64,000 nucleotides of DNA from Sphingobacterium arenae (GTDB lineage: Bacteria; Bacteroidota; Bacteroidia; Sphingobacteriales; Sphingobacteriaceae): positions 992,001 through 1,056,000 of the forward strand of contig NZ_JACNYK010000002.1 of assembly GCF_014692505.1 (NCBI RefSeq), in the 5' to 3' direction. Numbering within the stretch: position 1 is the first letter of the stretch; each line of letters starts with the position of its first letter. Positions 1 through 8,706 of the stretch are shown here, in pieces. Under the pieces are notes generated by a model. That model did no database searches. It was given only the letters and a program-made list of their open reading frames with translations, and was not told the origin of the DNA. A program made the position numbers and the translations under genes.

Positions 1-236
1 ACCAAGTAACTTCATTGCAGATCATAGGATTAGTCGTTGTATTGGCCAGCGTCTTGCTTATGAATTGGAATTTGTATAAAAATAACAAGAAAGTCAGACT
101 TTTCAAGCGTGCTAAACAGATGAAACGACTGCGTGAACTTGCACCACAAAGCAGTATTCCCCGTATAATGGCGCTTTCCAATTTCAATCAAAGACACGAA
201 AAGAAGAAAGAAGGCGATAGTAATCCGCACGAATAA
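1..236 (+). CDS. 3' end of a small membrane protein (partial)
   Basis: The frame is open to the left edge of the window (first complete codon at base 3) and ends with TAA at 234-236. The visible part has one hydrophobic segment of about 20 residues (from LQIIGLVVV) followed by a strongly basic tail (YKNNKKVRLFKRAKQ) and a charged C-terminus, as in a single-pass protein with its C-terminus in the cytoplasm. I do not recognise a family. A short gene starting at the TTG at 15 cannot be excluded, but the open frame to the edge makes a truncated longer gene more likely. Confidence 0.4.
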   Translation, partial: QVTSLQIIGLVVVLASVLLMNWNLYKNNKKVRLFKRAKQMKRLRELAPQSSIPRIMALSNFNQRHEKKKEGDSNPHE

Positions 237-371
237 AAAATATTTTTTACACTGTAGCATTTTCTTCCTCCCTTCCGTATTAATTCCAAAACATATCAAG
301 TAAGTGAAACTTGCATAAGCTACTATCTCATGAAGAGTATCATAAATAAGCTTACAAGAGTTGATTACCAT

Positions 372-1145
372 ATGAAAAAAAGATTTAATACGATGAAAAA
401 GTTATCACTACAATTTTGGGGATTATTGCTTATCAGCATCTTCACATTCAGCAGTTGTTTGAAAGATAATGACGACGGTCCGTGGAACAACATGCCTTCA
501 GCAGGTTTAATGTATTTTGTTAATAGTTTTGCAGATGCGGAGTCGGGCTTACTTTACCGTTTAGACGGCAACATTATTGGAAACCCTCTCAATGGCAGTC
601 CGATGGTATTGAAATATCGAGAGTTTTCGGGTGCGCAGTTACTACATCCAGGCAATCGTAAATTAACGATAACAAACAACGACGCCGACCAGGACATTTT
701 AATAGACACTACACTAACTATCAAAGTTGATAGCGGCTACACCTCTTTTGTATACGGTACAGATGAGGAACCTAAATTTGCGATGACACAGGATAAAGTT
801 ATCGAAAATTTGAGTCAAAATGAGTCTGGCATTCGCTTCTTGAACCTAGCAAATGGAGTTGGCGCTGTGAATTTACTTATTGAAGGTGATGAGGAGCCGT
901 TATATACAGATAGACCCATCGAGACGGGAGCCTCTGTTGTGACAAATCAAGCTTTTCAAGCACAGAAGAGCGGTGTATATACATTCAGAATTACGGATGC
1001 CACTGGTAATGAATTGGCAAAACGATCGTATAAAAAAGACGATGGACGAGGACTATTAGATCGTTCATATTACACTATTATGTTGACAGGCAACCCGGAC
1101 GATGAGAAAACGCCACTATATATCGGCGTAGTCGAGCACCGTTAA
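372..1145 (+). CDS. DUF4397-type lipoprotein
   Basis: Secreted lipoprotein of unknown function. The N-terminus has a basic stretch, a hydrophobic core (LSLQFWGLLLISIFTF) and a lipobox-like SSC, so the mature protein should start at that Cys and be membrane-anchored. The rest is beta-rich, with phrases typical of Bacteroidota DUF4397 proteins (GNRKLTITNN, SGIRFLNLANG). The frame is open up to an ATG at 330, but the ATG at 372 or 393 gives a normal signal-peptide length; 372 is chosen. It ends just before a strong terminator, so it is probably monocistronic. The family call is by pattern only. Confidence 0.75.
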   Translation: MKKRFNTMKKLSLQFWGLLLISIFTFSSCLKDNDDGPWNNMPSAGLMYFVNSFADAESGLLYRLDGNIIGNPLNGSPMVLKYREFSGAQLLHPGNRKLTITNNDADQDILIDTTLTIKVDSGYTSFVYGTDEEPKFAMTQDKVIENLSQNESGIRFLNLANGVGAVNLLIEGDEEPLYTDRPIETGASVVTNQAFQAQKSGVYTFRITDATGNELAKRSYKKDDGRGLLDRSYYTIMLTGNPDDEKTPLYIGVVEHR

Positions 1146-1149
1146 TTGT

Positions 1150-1204
1150 CTACTGATATCAGTAGTGATACCATCCTAAAGCATCGCTACTGATATCCTT
1201 TTTG
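1150..1204 (+). terminator. Rho-independent terminator after the DUF4397 gene
   Basis: A 15-base arm at 1155-1169 pairs with 1183-1197 (one G-U pair) across a 13-base loop and is followed by CTTTTTG. The left part also contains a perfect 16-base palindrome (1150-1165, CTACTGATATCAGTAG). It lies a few bases after the stop codon of the upstream lipoprotein gene. Confidence 0.85.
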
Positions 1205-1411
1205 TTTCCATAGCCTACCGGAAATACTCTCCACCATAATACACTCATACCAAAAATAGATCAAGAAGCTACCCAGTTAACAGCGATGATATAGGAATAC
1301 CGTCCACGTTCCTTTTACACTATCAGCGAAGCCACAAGAAAGCAATTAAGATTATAAATACATAAAAACAGATTGTTTTTTTATCTTTAACACGAATATA
1401 ATCCTAGCAAA

Positions 1412-2377
1412 ATGAATAAAGTAACGTTTTTTACCTGTTTTTATTTCTTATTAATATGGTCAAATGTATCGGCTCAGCAGAACCCCGTTTTCCCAGGATG
1501 GTATGCGGATCCCGAAGGCATTATATACGATAATACGTATTGGATTTTTCCGACCTACTCCGCACCTTACGAAGAACAAGTATTTTTCGATGCTTTTTCA
1601 TCTAAAGATTTAGTCACCTGGCAAAAACATCATCGAATAATCGATACATCGGAAGTAAAATGGGCAAATAAAGCTATGTGGGCACCTGGTATTATAGAAA
1701 AAGACGGTAAATACTATTTTTTCTTTGCAGCTAATGATGTCCATGAAGGCGAAATTGGTGGAATTGGCGTATCCGTTGCCGATAAGCCAGAAGGTCCATA
1801 CAAAGACCTATTAGGCAAGCCTTTAATTAATGATATTGTTAACGGAGCACAGCCTATTGATCAGTTTGTATTTAAAGATAAAGACGGTCAGCATTACATG
1901 TACTACGGTGGATGGAAACATTGTAATGTCGTAAAGCTTAGTGACGATTTCAAAAGCTTGGTACCTTTCGATGACGGCACTATTTACAAAGAAGTAACAC
2001 CAGAAAATTATGTGGAAGGTCCTTTCATGTTTATCCGAAACAACAAATATTATTTCATGTGGTCAGAGGGCGGTTGGACTGGACCAGATTATAAAGTCGC
2101 CTATGCGATATCCGACAGCCCGTTTGGTCCATTTAAGCGCATCGCAACTATTTTGGAACAAGATAAGGATATTGCTACTGGCGCGGGACATCACTCTGTT
2201 ATCAAAATCCCGAACGAGGATACCTATTACATTGTTTACCATCGCAGGCCGCTAGATAAAACAGAAGCACACGAACGAGAAACCTGCATCGAACCCATGA
2301 CTTTTGACAAGCAAGGTTATATCAATCCAGTAAAAATGACTTTTGAAGGGGTTAAACATACGTTAACTAAATTTTAA
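1412..2377 (+). CDS. Glycoside hydrolase family 43 protein, secreted
   Basis: Probable exo-acting arabinan- or xylan-type glycosidase with a five-bladed propeller fold. A signal peptide (MNKVTFFTCFYFLLIWSNVSAQ) targets it out of the cytoplasm. The three GH43 acidic residues are visible in their usual contexts: D33 in YADPE (general base), D150 in QPIDQFVF (pKa modulator) and E202 in VEGPFMF (general acid). At 321 aa it is a single-domain GH43 without a carbohydrate-binding module. No polysaccharide-utilisation genes (SusC/D) are next to it, so the substrate cannot be inferred from context. Confidence 0.88.
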   Translation: MNKVTFFTCFYFLLIWSNVSAQQNPVFPGWYADPEGIIYDNTYWIFPTYSAPYEEQVFFDAFSSKDLVTWQKHHRIIDTSEVKWANKAMWAPGIIEKDGKYYFFFAANDVHEGEIGGIGVSVADKPEGPYKDLLGKPLINDIVNGAQPIDQFVFKDKDGQHYMYYGGWKHCNVVKLSDDFKSLVPFDDGTIYKEVTPENYVEGPFMFIRNNKYYFMWSEGGWTGPDYKVAYAISDSPFGPFKRIATILEQDKDIATGAGHHSVIKIPNEDTYYIVYHRRPLDKTEAHERETCIEPMTFDKQGYINPVKMTFEGVKHTLTKF

Positions 2378-2408
2378 AAATAAGTAAAAAACTGTATTTT
2401 CGTCTGTT

Positions 2409-2416
2409 TATTTTTG
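2409..2416 (+). promoter_or_regulatory. Candidate -7 element for smc
   Basis: TATTTTTG matches the Bacteroidota -7 consensus TAnnTTTG and lies 12 bases before the smc ATG. No convincing -33 TTG is seen at the right distance, so this is only a weak call. Confidence 0.3.
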
Positions 2417-2428
2417 TAAGAACAGCGC

Positions 2429-5400
2429 ATGCAGTTAGTAAAATTAGAGATTAAAGGATTTAAGAGTTTTGGCGACAAGATTACCATTAACTTTAACGAG
2501 GGTGTAACAGCTATAGTAGGACCCAACGGATGCGGAAAATCGAATGTCGTAGATGCTATTCGGTGGGTCCTCGGCGAGCAAAGTACACGTACGTTACGTT
2601 CGGAGAAGATGGAAAACATCATCTTTAACGGAACAGCGAACCGGAAACCAGCGAATCTAGCGGAAGTATCCTTAACCTTTGAGAACAACAATAAACTACT
2701 TCCTACCGAATTCTCGACCGTTACCATTACACGAAAATTGTATCGTAATGGCGACAGCGAGTACCGTTTAAATGATGTAAAATGTCGGCTAAAAGATATT
2801 ACCGATCTATTTTTAGATACCGGTTTAGGTGCAGATACCTATTCGATTATCGAACTGAAGATGATTGACGAAATCATCAATAACAAAGATAACTCCCGTC
2901 GGAACCTATTTGAGGAAGCATCCGGCATTTCTAAATACAAAGTACGGAAGAAGCAAACGTTATCAAAATTAAAAGATACCGAAGCTGATTTAGACCGCGT
3001 CGACGACCTTCTCTATGAAATTAATAAAAATTTAAAGCAGCTAGAAACACAAGCAAAAAAAACCGACAAATATTTTCAGCTTAAAGAAGAATATCGCGAA
3101 GCCAGTGTCGGATTAGCCTATTACCGTCTGGAAGGATTCAGTACGGATTTAGAACGCATCGGCGATCAAGAAAAAGCGCAGCAAGCGCATATCAAGGAAA
3201 CATCTGTTCAAATTGAAAGCCAAGAAAACCAGCTGCGCAAACTACGTGAGGATATTCTTGCCAAAGAGAAAAGCCTATCCGTACAACAAAAGAGTACCAA
3301 CGAATACGTTCACAAAATTCGGTCTTACGAATCAGATAAAAAGATAAAGAACGAACGTTTTAGTCATTTACAAGAAAAGGAGACCCGGATTACTGCTGAA
3401 TTAAACAACGACAGAAACCAATTGGAACATGTTCAATACACGCTCAAGAGACTGAATGAAGAACTTTTTGAAGAACAGGGAAAATTGGATGTTTTTCGGT
3501 TGGATATTGGACATAAGCAAACTGAGGTAGAAGAACTTCGGGGACAGCAGTCGTCCGCAAAAGAAAAATTAGACCGATTTACGCAGGAGAGCAGCGAACT
3601 TCAAAACAGGATTTATAAATTAGAAAAAGATATTGCTGTTTTGAACATCCAAAAGGAAGCACTACAGCAGGAATCCATACGTACAATGACCGATGCATCT
3701 GCTAAAGTAGAAGAGCTCCATGAATTTAATAATGCGGTAGAAGATCTGGAAGAACGGGTAGAGCAGCAGCAGAGTCAATACGATGCTGTTATGCAAGCAG
3801 AGAATGAATTACAGCAGCAAATCCAAACAGTCGAAGAACAGTTGAACGAAATCCGCTCCAAAGCAAATAGGGAATCACGTTTAGTAGACGCGAAACAAAA
3901 CGAATACAATCTCACCAAGTCTTTGGTCGATAATCTCGAAGGATTTCCGGAATCCATTAAGTTTTTACGTAAAAACGCAGGCTGGAAGAAGTCCTACCCC
4001 CTCTTTTCTGATATTCTCTTTTGTAAGGAAGAGTACCGGGTGGCTATCGAAAACTATCTGGAATCCGTCATGAACCACTATGTTGTCCAAGACCAACAGG
4101 AAGCCGTACAGGCCATTCAGTTACTAAGCGACGCCTCCCGTGGGAAAGCAAACTTCTTCGTGCTGGATGCGATTTCATCCATCAAAACCAAAGCTAAGAC
4201 ACCCGAAAATACAATTTCTGCGTTAGAGGTTGTTAAGGTCGATAAAAAATATAGCTTGCTGTGCGAACATCTTTTGCAACACGTATTTTTATTAAAACCC
4301 GAGGCTTCGGATAGCTTGGCTGAGACATTACCGCAAGACGATCTCGTTATCTTACACCCTGAGGGAAAATTTTCCAAAAATCGCTTAGGTTTAAACGGAG
4401 GTTCCGTCGGTCTGTTTGAAGGTAAACGTATCGGAAGGGCGAAAAACTTAGAGAGTCTTACAAAAGAAATTAAGGAGCTGAATCAGAAGATCGAAAAGTT
4501 ACAACAGGACGAAGCAGACGGTGTCGATAAATTAACCACCTTGCGCCTAGCCTCCCAAAAGGATGTTATTGATGAACTCCGTATGGTATTAAATCGTCTG
4601 CATAACGAATTGATCTCGGTAAAAACCAAACAGGAACAATATCAGACGTTCATTACCAACAGCCAAAACCGTAAACAAGATATTGAAAGCAAGATTACGG
4701 TTATCCAATATGAATTGCAAAAAGCAGAGCCGGAGTTACAAATATTGAAAGTAGAAGCAGAATCAGGCCAAAAGCAATTAGCCGAATTGCAAAATGCCTA
4801 TGCTGAAATTGCCGAGGTGTTGAATGAGAAGTCGGCTTTATTTAACCAAGAGAACATCCGTTTTCACCAACAGCAAAATAAAGTATCCAGCTTACAAAAA
4901 GATCTGGAATATCGAGAAAGCCAACAAGAAGCCTTCGAAGCCAGAATAGAAAAGAGTTCATTGGAATATGAGCAAGTGAGAGTGGATATGAAAGACGCCT
5001 CTCACATTGTAGATCATAACGATGAAGACCTCGTAGCGATGTATGCGCAAAAAGAGGAACTCGAAAAAGGCCTACAAGAAATCGAAGAAGATTTCTATAC
5101 TACACGTCGCCTGATCAACGAACTAGAAGAAACAATCACGCAATTACGTCGTAGCAAAGACCAACATGATTTCCTATTATCTGAATTGAAAGATAAAAAG
5201 ACCGCCTTACAAATCGATCTTAATAGCTTAAAAGAGCGGTTATCAGTCGAGTTTAATATCGACATAAACACCTTGCTTGAAGGTGAGATGCCAGAAATTT
5301 CGAGTAACCAAGACGAATTGGTTACCACTTGTGAAAAGCTCAAAAAGCAATTGGATTCGTACGGTTCTATTAACCCCATGGCAAAAGAAGCTTACGACGA

Positions 5401-5965
5401 AATACAGGAGCGACACGACTTTATCTCGAAGGAGAAAAGTGATCTGCTTGATGCCAAAGCTTCCTTGATGGCCACTATAAATGAAATAGACCAAACGGCC
5501 AACGACAAATTTATGCATGCATTCAACACCGTCAGAGAGAATTTTGTCCACGTCTTCCGCTCGCTTTTCAACCAAGAAGATTCTTGCGATATGGTATTAA
5601 CCGATCCAGCCAATCCCTTGGAATCAGATATTGACATTATAGCACTTCCCAAAGGTAAACGGCCGTTGTCAATCAACCAGCTGTCAGGTGGTGAGAAAAC
5701 CCTTACCGCAACGGCACTCTTATTCTCGTTGTACCTACTGAAACCCGCTCCATTCTGTATATTCGACGAAGTCGATGCGCCATTAGATGATACCAATATT
5801 GACAAGTTCAACAATATCATTAAGGATTTCTCCAAGAACTCACAGTTTATCATCGTTTCGCACAACAAGCGGACAATAGCCAGCACAGATATTATTTACG
5901 GCGTCACAATGGTAGAGCAAGGCGTTTCACGTGTCGTACCGGTGGATTTGCGGGATGTAGCATAA
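2429..5965 (+). CDS. smc: Chromosome segregation ATPase SMC
   Basis: Structural-maintenance-of-chromosomes ATPase that, with ScpA and ScpB, compacts and separates sister chromosomes. The 1178 aa length is normal. Walker A is GPNGCGKSN at residues 31-39, the ABC signature LSGGEK starts at about 1085, and Walker B is in FCIFDEVDAPLDD at about 1108-1120. Two long coiled-coil arms (about 170-500 and 680-1010) flank the hinge (about 505-660). scpA and scpB are not in the window. It is probably transcribed separately from the next gene, which has its own promoter. Confidence 0.97.
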   Translation: MQLVKLEIKGFKSFGDKITINFNEGVTAIVGPNGCGKSNVVDAIRWVLGEQSTRTLRSEKMENIIFNGTANRKPANLAEVSLTFENNNKLLPTEFSTVTITRKLYRNGDSEYRLNDVKCRLKDITDLFLDTGLGADTYSIIELKMIDEIINNKDNSRRNLFEEASGISKYKVRKKQTLSKLKDTEADLDRVDDLLYEINKNLKQLETQAKKTDKYFQLKEEYREASVGLAYYRLEGFSTDLERIGDQEKAQQAHIKETSVQIESQENQLRKLREDILAKEKSLSVQQKSTNEYVHKIRSYESDKKIKNERFSHLQEKETRITAELNNDRNQLEHVQYTLKRLNEELFEEQGKLDVFRLDIGHKQTEVEELRGQQSSAKEKLDRFTQESSELQNRIYKLEKDIAVLNIQKEALQQESIRTMTDASAKVEELHEFNNAVEDLEERVEQQQSQYDAVMQAENELQQQIQTVEEQLNEIRSKANRESRLVDAKQNEYNLTKSLVDNLEGFPESIKFLRKNAGWKKSYPLFSDILFCKEEYRVAIENYLESVMNHYVVQDQQEAVQAIQLLSDASRGKANFFVLDAISSIKTKAKTPENTISALEVVKVDKKYSLLCEHLLQHVFLLKPEASDSLAETLPQDDLVILHPEGKFSKNRLGLNGGSVGLFEGKRIGRAKNLESLTKEIKELNQKIEKLQQDEADGVDKLTTLRLASQKDVIDELRMVLNRLHNELISVKTKQEQYQTFITNSQNRKQDIESKITVIQYELQKAEPELQILKVEAESGQKQLAELQNAYAEIAEVLNEKSALFNQENIRFHQQQNKVSSLQKDLEYRESQQEAFEARIEKSSLEYEQVRVDMKDASHIVDHNDEDLVAMYAQKEELEKGLQEIEEDFYTTRRLINELEETITQLRRSKDQHDFLLSELKDKKTALQIDLNSLKERLSVEFNIDINTLLEGEMPEISSNQDELVTTCEKLKKQLDSYGSINPMAKEAYDEIQERHDFISKEKSDLLDAKASLMATINEIDQTANDKFMHAFNTVRENFVHVFRSLFNQEDSCDMVLTDPANPLESDIDIIALPKGKRPLSINQLSGGEKTLTATALLFSLYLLKPAPFCIFDEVDAPLDDTNIDKFNNIIKDFSKNSQFIIVSHNKRTIASTDIIYGVTMVEQGVSRVVPVDLRDVA

Positions 5966-5994
5966 ACTACTTTCTAAGATTTGTATCTATTTTG

Positions 5995-6024
5995 TTGGAG
6001 ATTAATTTCTAGTGCGTATATTTG
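5995..6024 (+). promoter_or_regulatory. Bacteroidota-type promoter for the DUF4198 gene
   Basis: TTG at 5995-5997, a 19-base spacer and TATATTTG at 6017-6024 match the primary sigma consensus of Bacteroidota (TTG, 19-21, TAnnTTTG). The leader to the ATG at 6053 would be about 20-25 bases. Confidence 0.7.
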
Positions 6025-6052
6025 TCTGGAATCAGTCTAAATAAAATATATA

Positions 6053-6775
6053 ATGAAAAAATCTCCATTATTCGTGCTTTTAATAGCACTTTTATGTTGC
6101 AGTTTATCGCACACAGCCTATGCACACGCCCTGTGGATAGAATCATCGTCTACAGCTGCTCCCAAAAACGCCGTACAAACTGTAAAGGTTTTTTATGGCG
6201 AATACGAGCACGGAACCAAGGATTTGGTTAAAGATTGGTACGCCGATCTGAAAGCACTTGAACTTTATGTACAGCATCCCAACGGGCAATCCACAAGATT
6301 GGAGACGCTAGTGGCGGACGATCACCTTGTAGCCTCTTTTACACCTGAACAAGATGGACTTTATCTTATCCATACGACCCACGCGGCTGGCGAATTAGGC
6401 GGGCAAACCAAATACATCTTCTCCGCTTCCCTCCCTATTGCCGTGGGTGAATCGGATCTAATGATTACCAATCCCAAAGAAATAGATCTGTTGGCTTTCG
6501 TTTCGCCTCGTGAAAACCATCTGAACCAACCGGTAGATATTTACCTCTTAGACAAGGGTAATATACCCGAACCCGCTAACGTCACCGTCATCAGCGCTGA
6601 GGGTTGGGCAAAAACATTTAAAACCGACGCAACTGGAAAAGTAAGTTTTTCTCCCCTCTGGAAAGGAATGTATGTTGTCGAAACCAGTAAATACCAACCG
6701 CAAGAGGGAGTTTGGAACGATAAACCCCATACCCACGTTTGGCAATCTGCAACGACTATTTTCTATGTACATTAA
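6053..6775 (+). CDS. DUF4198-type periplasmic protein
   Basis: Exported protein with a signal peptide of 24 residues ending AYA, so the mature chain would begin with His25 (HALWIES). DUF4198 proteins are linked to nickel or cobalt uptake in several phyla, and an N-terminal histidine could bind a metal. The C-terminal half (about 150-240) looks like an Ig-like or carboxypeptidase-regulatory beta-sandwich (VTVISAEGWAKTFKTDATGKVSF). No metal transporter gene is adjacent. The family call is fairly firm; the metal role is an inference from the family and the mature N-terminus. Confidence 0.75.
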   Translation: MKKSPLFVLLIALLCCSLSHTAYAHALWIESSSTAAPKNAVQTVKVFYGEYEHGTKDLVKDWYADLKALELYVQHPNGQSTRLETLVADDHLVASFTPEQDGLYLIHTTHAAGELGGQTKYIFSASLPIAVGESDLMITNPKEIDLLAFVSPRENHLNQPVDIYLLDKGNIPEPANVTVISAEGWAKTFKTDATGKVSFSPLWKGMYVVETSKYQPQEGVWNDKPHTHVWQSATTIFYVH

Positions 6776-6778
6776 AAA

Positions 6779-6815
6779 ATATAGCCCCTTTCCTGATTTA
6801 GGAAAGGGGCTATAT
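6779..6815. terminator. Bidirectional terminator between convergent genes
   Basis: A perfect 15-base stem (6779-6793 with 6801-6815) encloses a 7-base loop; the core is GCCCCTTTCC/GGAAAGGGGC. It is preceded by an A-run and lies between the stop codons of the plus-strand DUF4198 gene and the minus-strand operon, so it can serve both directions. Confidence 0.9.
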
Positions 6816-6829
6816 CACCTTAAGTTAGG

Positions 6830-7597
6830 CTAAAATTCAATATCTTCCGCAGCACCTGAGGTTCCGTTTTGTTTTGCAAATCGTTCGCTGTATTCCTTTT
6901 TCTTCCCTTCCTGATAATCCATCATTTCCGCCATGATGCTGAAATCATTCATATATTTAACACCGGCGCCATTTACTTGGGAAACGGTAAGCCCCAAATT
7001 ATCAATCAACCACTGTGCGCCGTCCATACCGTTAGCATAAGCCGCCTCTATAGCCGCCTGAATTTCGAAGAAATAATACTTATCCGATTCCAATTTTTTT
7101 AAATGACCTGCCGCCTCTCCTTGAGGAACTTCGCTAACAGGTGCATTCTGCGGGCGCAATGCCCCCAATTTCGGATGTTCCTTTACCTTGCCAAAATAAG
7201 TAGAATATACGTTAACCACGTTATATGTATTGTCGTCCCGCATTCGATTATTCCACGTCGTCTGTGCTTCATCCCAGATGGGTCTTTCTATTCCTAAAGC
7301 CTCACAAACCTGTCCCTCCGTACATCCTTCCCCGATTTTTGAAGCGCCAGCAGCATAGTCAAAAAGCGTGACTCCGTGTACCGGCTGCATAGTTGGATCG
7401 TTCGGGTCTTCCTTTGCCGTATTAGGTGTTACTACCCCAGCCGACGCCGCACCTTGATCGAAAATCTTTTGCATATCGCCTTGTGAATAGGCTTTCATCT
7501 GTTCTTGGGCTGTCGTAGCGTTTGTTTTACTTTCCATCATTTCTTTGGCCATATCTTCCAAATTTCCGCTCAGATTCTTCAATAGTTTTTTAAACAT
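6830..7597 (-). CDS. Hypothetical protein, last gene of the SPFH operon
   Basis: A soluble 255 aa protein with no signal peptide or membrane segment. The N-terminal 60 residues are amphipathic helix (LLKNLSGNLEDMAKEMM). The body contains a compact region (PVHGVTLFDYAAGASKIGEGCTEGQVCEALGIERPIWDEAQTTWNNRM) that I believe belongs to a domain of unknown function (DUF6620-like), but I cannot confirm the number. It starts 29 bases after the zinc-ribbon gene upstream and ends at the shared terminator, so it is the last gene of a four-gene unit. Confidence 0.7.
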   Translation of the reverse strand: MFKKLLKNLSGNLEDMAKEMMESKTNATTAQEQMKAYSQGDMQKIFDQGAASAGVVTPNTAKEDPNDPTMQPVHGVTLFDYAAGASKIGEGCTEGQVCEALGIERPIWDEAQTTWNNRMRDDNTYNVVNVYSTYFGKVKEHPKLGALRPQNAPVSEVPQGEAAGHLKKLESDKYYFFEIQAAIEAAYANGMDGAQWLIDNLGLTVSQVNGAGVKYMNDFSIMAEMMDYQEGKKKEYSERFAKQNGTSGAAEDIEF

Positions 7598-7626
7598 GAT
7601 TTTAAAATTTAAAGTTAAAAATATAC

Positions 7627-8433
7627 TTACCAGGGTACGATCAAGTTGTTATAATCGTGCATTAATCTATTATAAAAATGCTGATGTTGTTCTTCCATAC
7701 CTGGTAGTATGTTGTTCATCTGCGCAATCATCGCCCGCACATATCTGTCATAGTCAGCCGTAGCTTCCCGCTGCCCCACCTCCGATTTGCGAGTTCGATA
7801 AGCCTCGTATTCCGATTTACAACGGGATTCGGCCAATGGTCGAGCAATATGTTCAATCATACGAGCCTTCGAGCCCGGATCAAACGTATTCTGCGTTTGG
7901 CAAAATTCGCAGGTCAGGTAAGTAGCTGTGAAATAAAACTGTGCTAACTGTAGCTTTGCGCCACATTGCTTACAATGGAAAGCATCTCGCGCAGCTTCGT
8001 ATTCGTCCATCATCTCTGCATATTCCTTTTCGAGGTCACGTTCCATAACACCATCAAACGCGTGCGTCATTATCCCCACCACCTTACTTTGCCAATTATT
8101 AAACAGCTGACTCACCTTCATCATCTCCAAGGTGTTTGCATTGGGCATAATCTGTTTTTGGAAAGTGTCCGATCCTTTTTGAATAATCGACGTAAATTGC
8201 GCTATAATGGCGCTTTTAAATTGCAGATAACTCCTCTTGTATGGATCGGTATCCGCATCGGCCAGCAATTGCGCGGATTCCTTTACTTCCACCAATATTT
8301 CCTCACATCGCGCCTCCAGTTTACCAAAGTAGGTTTCAGCACGCTGTATCAGCGCCGTTTGATTGGTTCTTGCATGCTCGTCACCTCCACCCTCTTCCCC
8401 ATTCATTTTTTTAAAATTAAATACGTTCCACAT
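7627..8433 (-). CDS. Helical protein with a zinc ribbon, SPFH operon
   Basis: A 268 aa cytoplasmic-looking protein of unknown function. Most of it is predicted helix (for example LIQRAETYFGKLEARCEEILVEVKESAQLL). A four-cysteine zinc ribbon sits in the second half: CKQCGAKL followed about 20 residues later by CEFCQ. It lies between a small zinc-ribbon gene and the last operon gene, 29 bases from each. The repeated appearance of zinc ribbons beside an SPFH protein resembles the B. subtilis ydjGHI arrangement, but no PspA homologue is visible here. Confidence 0.75.
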   Translation of the reverse strand: MWNVFNFKKMNGEEGGGDEHARTNQTALIQRAETYFGKLEARCEEILVEVKESAQLLADADTDPYKRSYLQFKSAIIAQFTSIIQKGSDTFQKQIMPNANTLEMMKVSQLFNNWQSKVVGIMTHAFDGVMERDLEKEYAEMMDEYEAARDAFHCKQCGAKLQLAQFYFTATYLTCEFCQTQNTFDPGSKARMIEHIARPLAESRCKSEYEAYRTRKSEVGQREATADYDRYVRAMIAQMNNILPGMEEQHQHFYNRLMHDYNNLIVPW

Positions 8434-8462
8434 ACGTTATCTCCATTTGATTTTCTCTGTAT

Positions 8463-8702
8463 CTATTTTGAATTATCTTCTTTCTTGATGTTTATCCCAT
8501 CAGAAAGTTTCGTAGCGATAAATTCATATCCGCAATACCCGCATTTCGTTATACCATCTTGTTTAGCACGCCCCGCACCACATTGAGGGCATTGCACGAC
8601 CGAGGAGCCTGCAGGTGTTGTCTGGATAGATTCCCTTTTTTGTTCCAATGCAATCCGCTTCAGCCGTTCGACCAACGAAATGGGTTTGTCTTTATCTGTC
8701 AT
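8463..8702 (-). CDS. Small zinc-ribbon protein, SPFH operon
   Basis: A 79 aa protein starting MTDKDKPISLVERLKRIALEQKRE; the frame is open further upstream, but this ATG lies 4 bases after the SPFH stop codon and is the natural start. A short helix is followed by a zinc ribbon with two CxxC knuckles (CPQCGAG and CGYCG) separated by about 12 residues, then a charged tail. No enzyme motif is present. The position suggests an accessory or adaptor subunit of the SPFH assembly. Confidence 0.75.
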   Translation of the reverse strand: MTDKDKPISLVERLKRIALEQKRESIQTTPAGSSVVQCPQCGAGRAKQDGITKCGYCGYEFIATKLSDGINIKKEDNSK

Positions 8703-8706
8703 TTTC

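Noticed and set aside
5392..5886. 164-codon minus-strand frame inside smc
   Set aside because: It is the antisense shadow of the conserved SMC C-terminal ATPase region.
7966..8586. 206-codon plus-strand frame opposite the SPFH operon
   Set aside because: Spans two well-supported minus-strand genes and their gap; composition is shadow-like.
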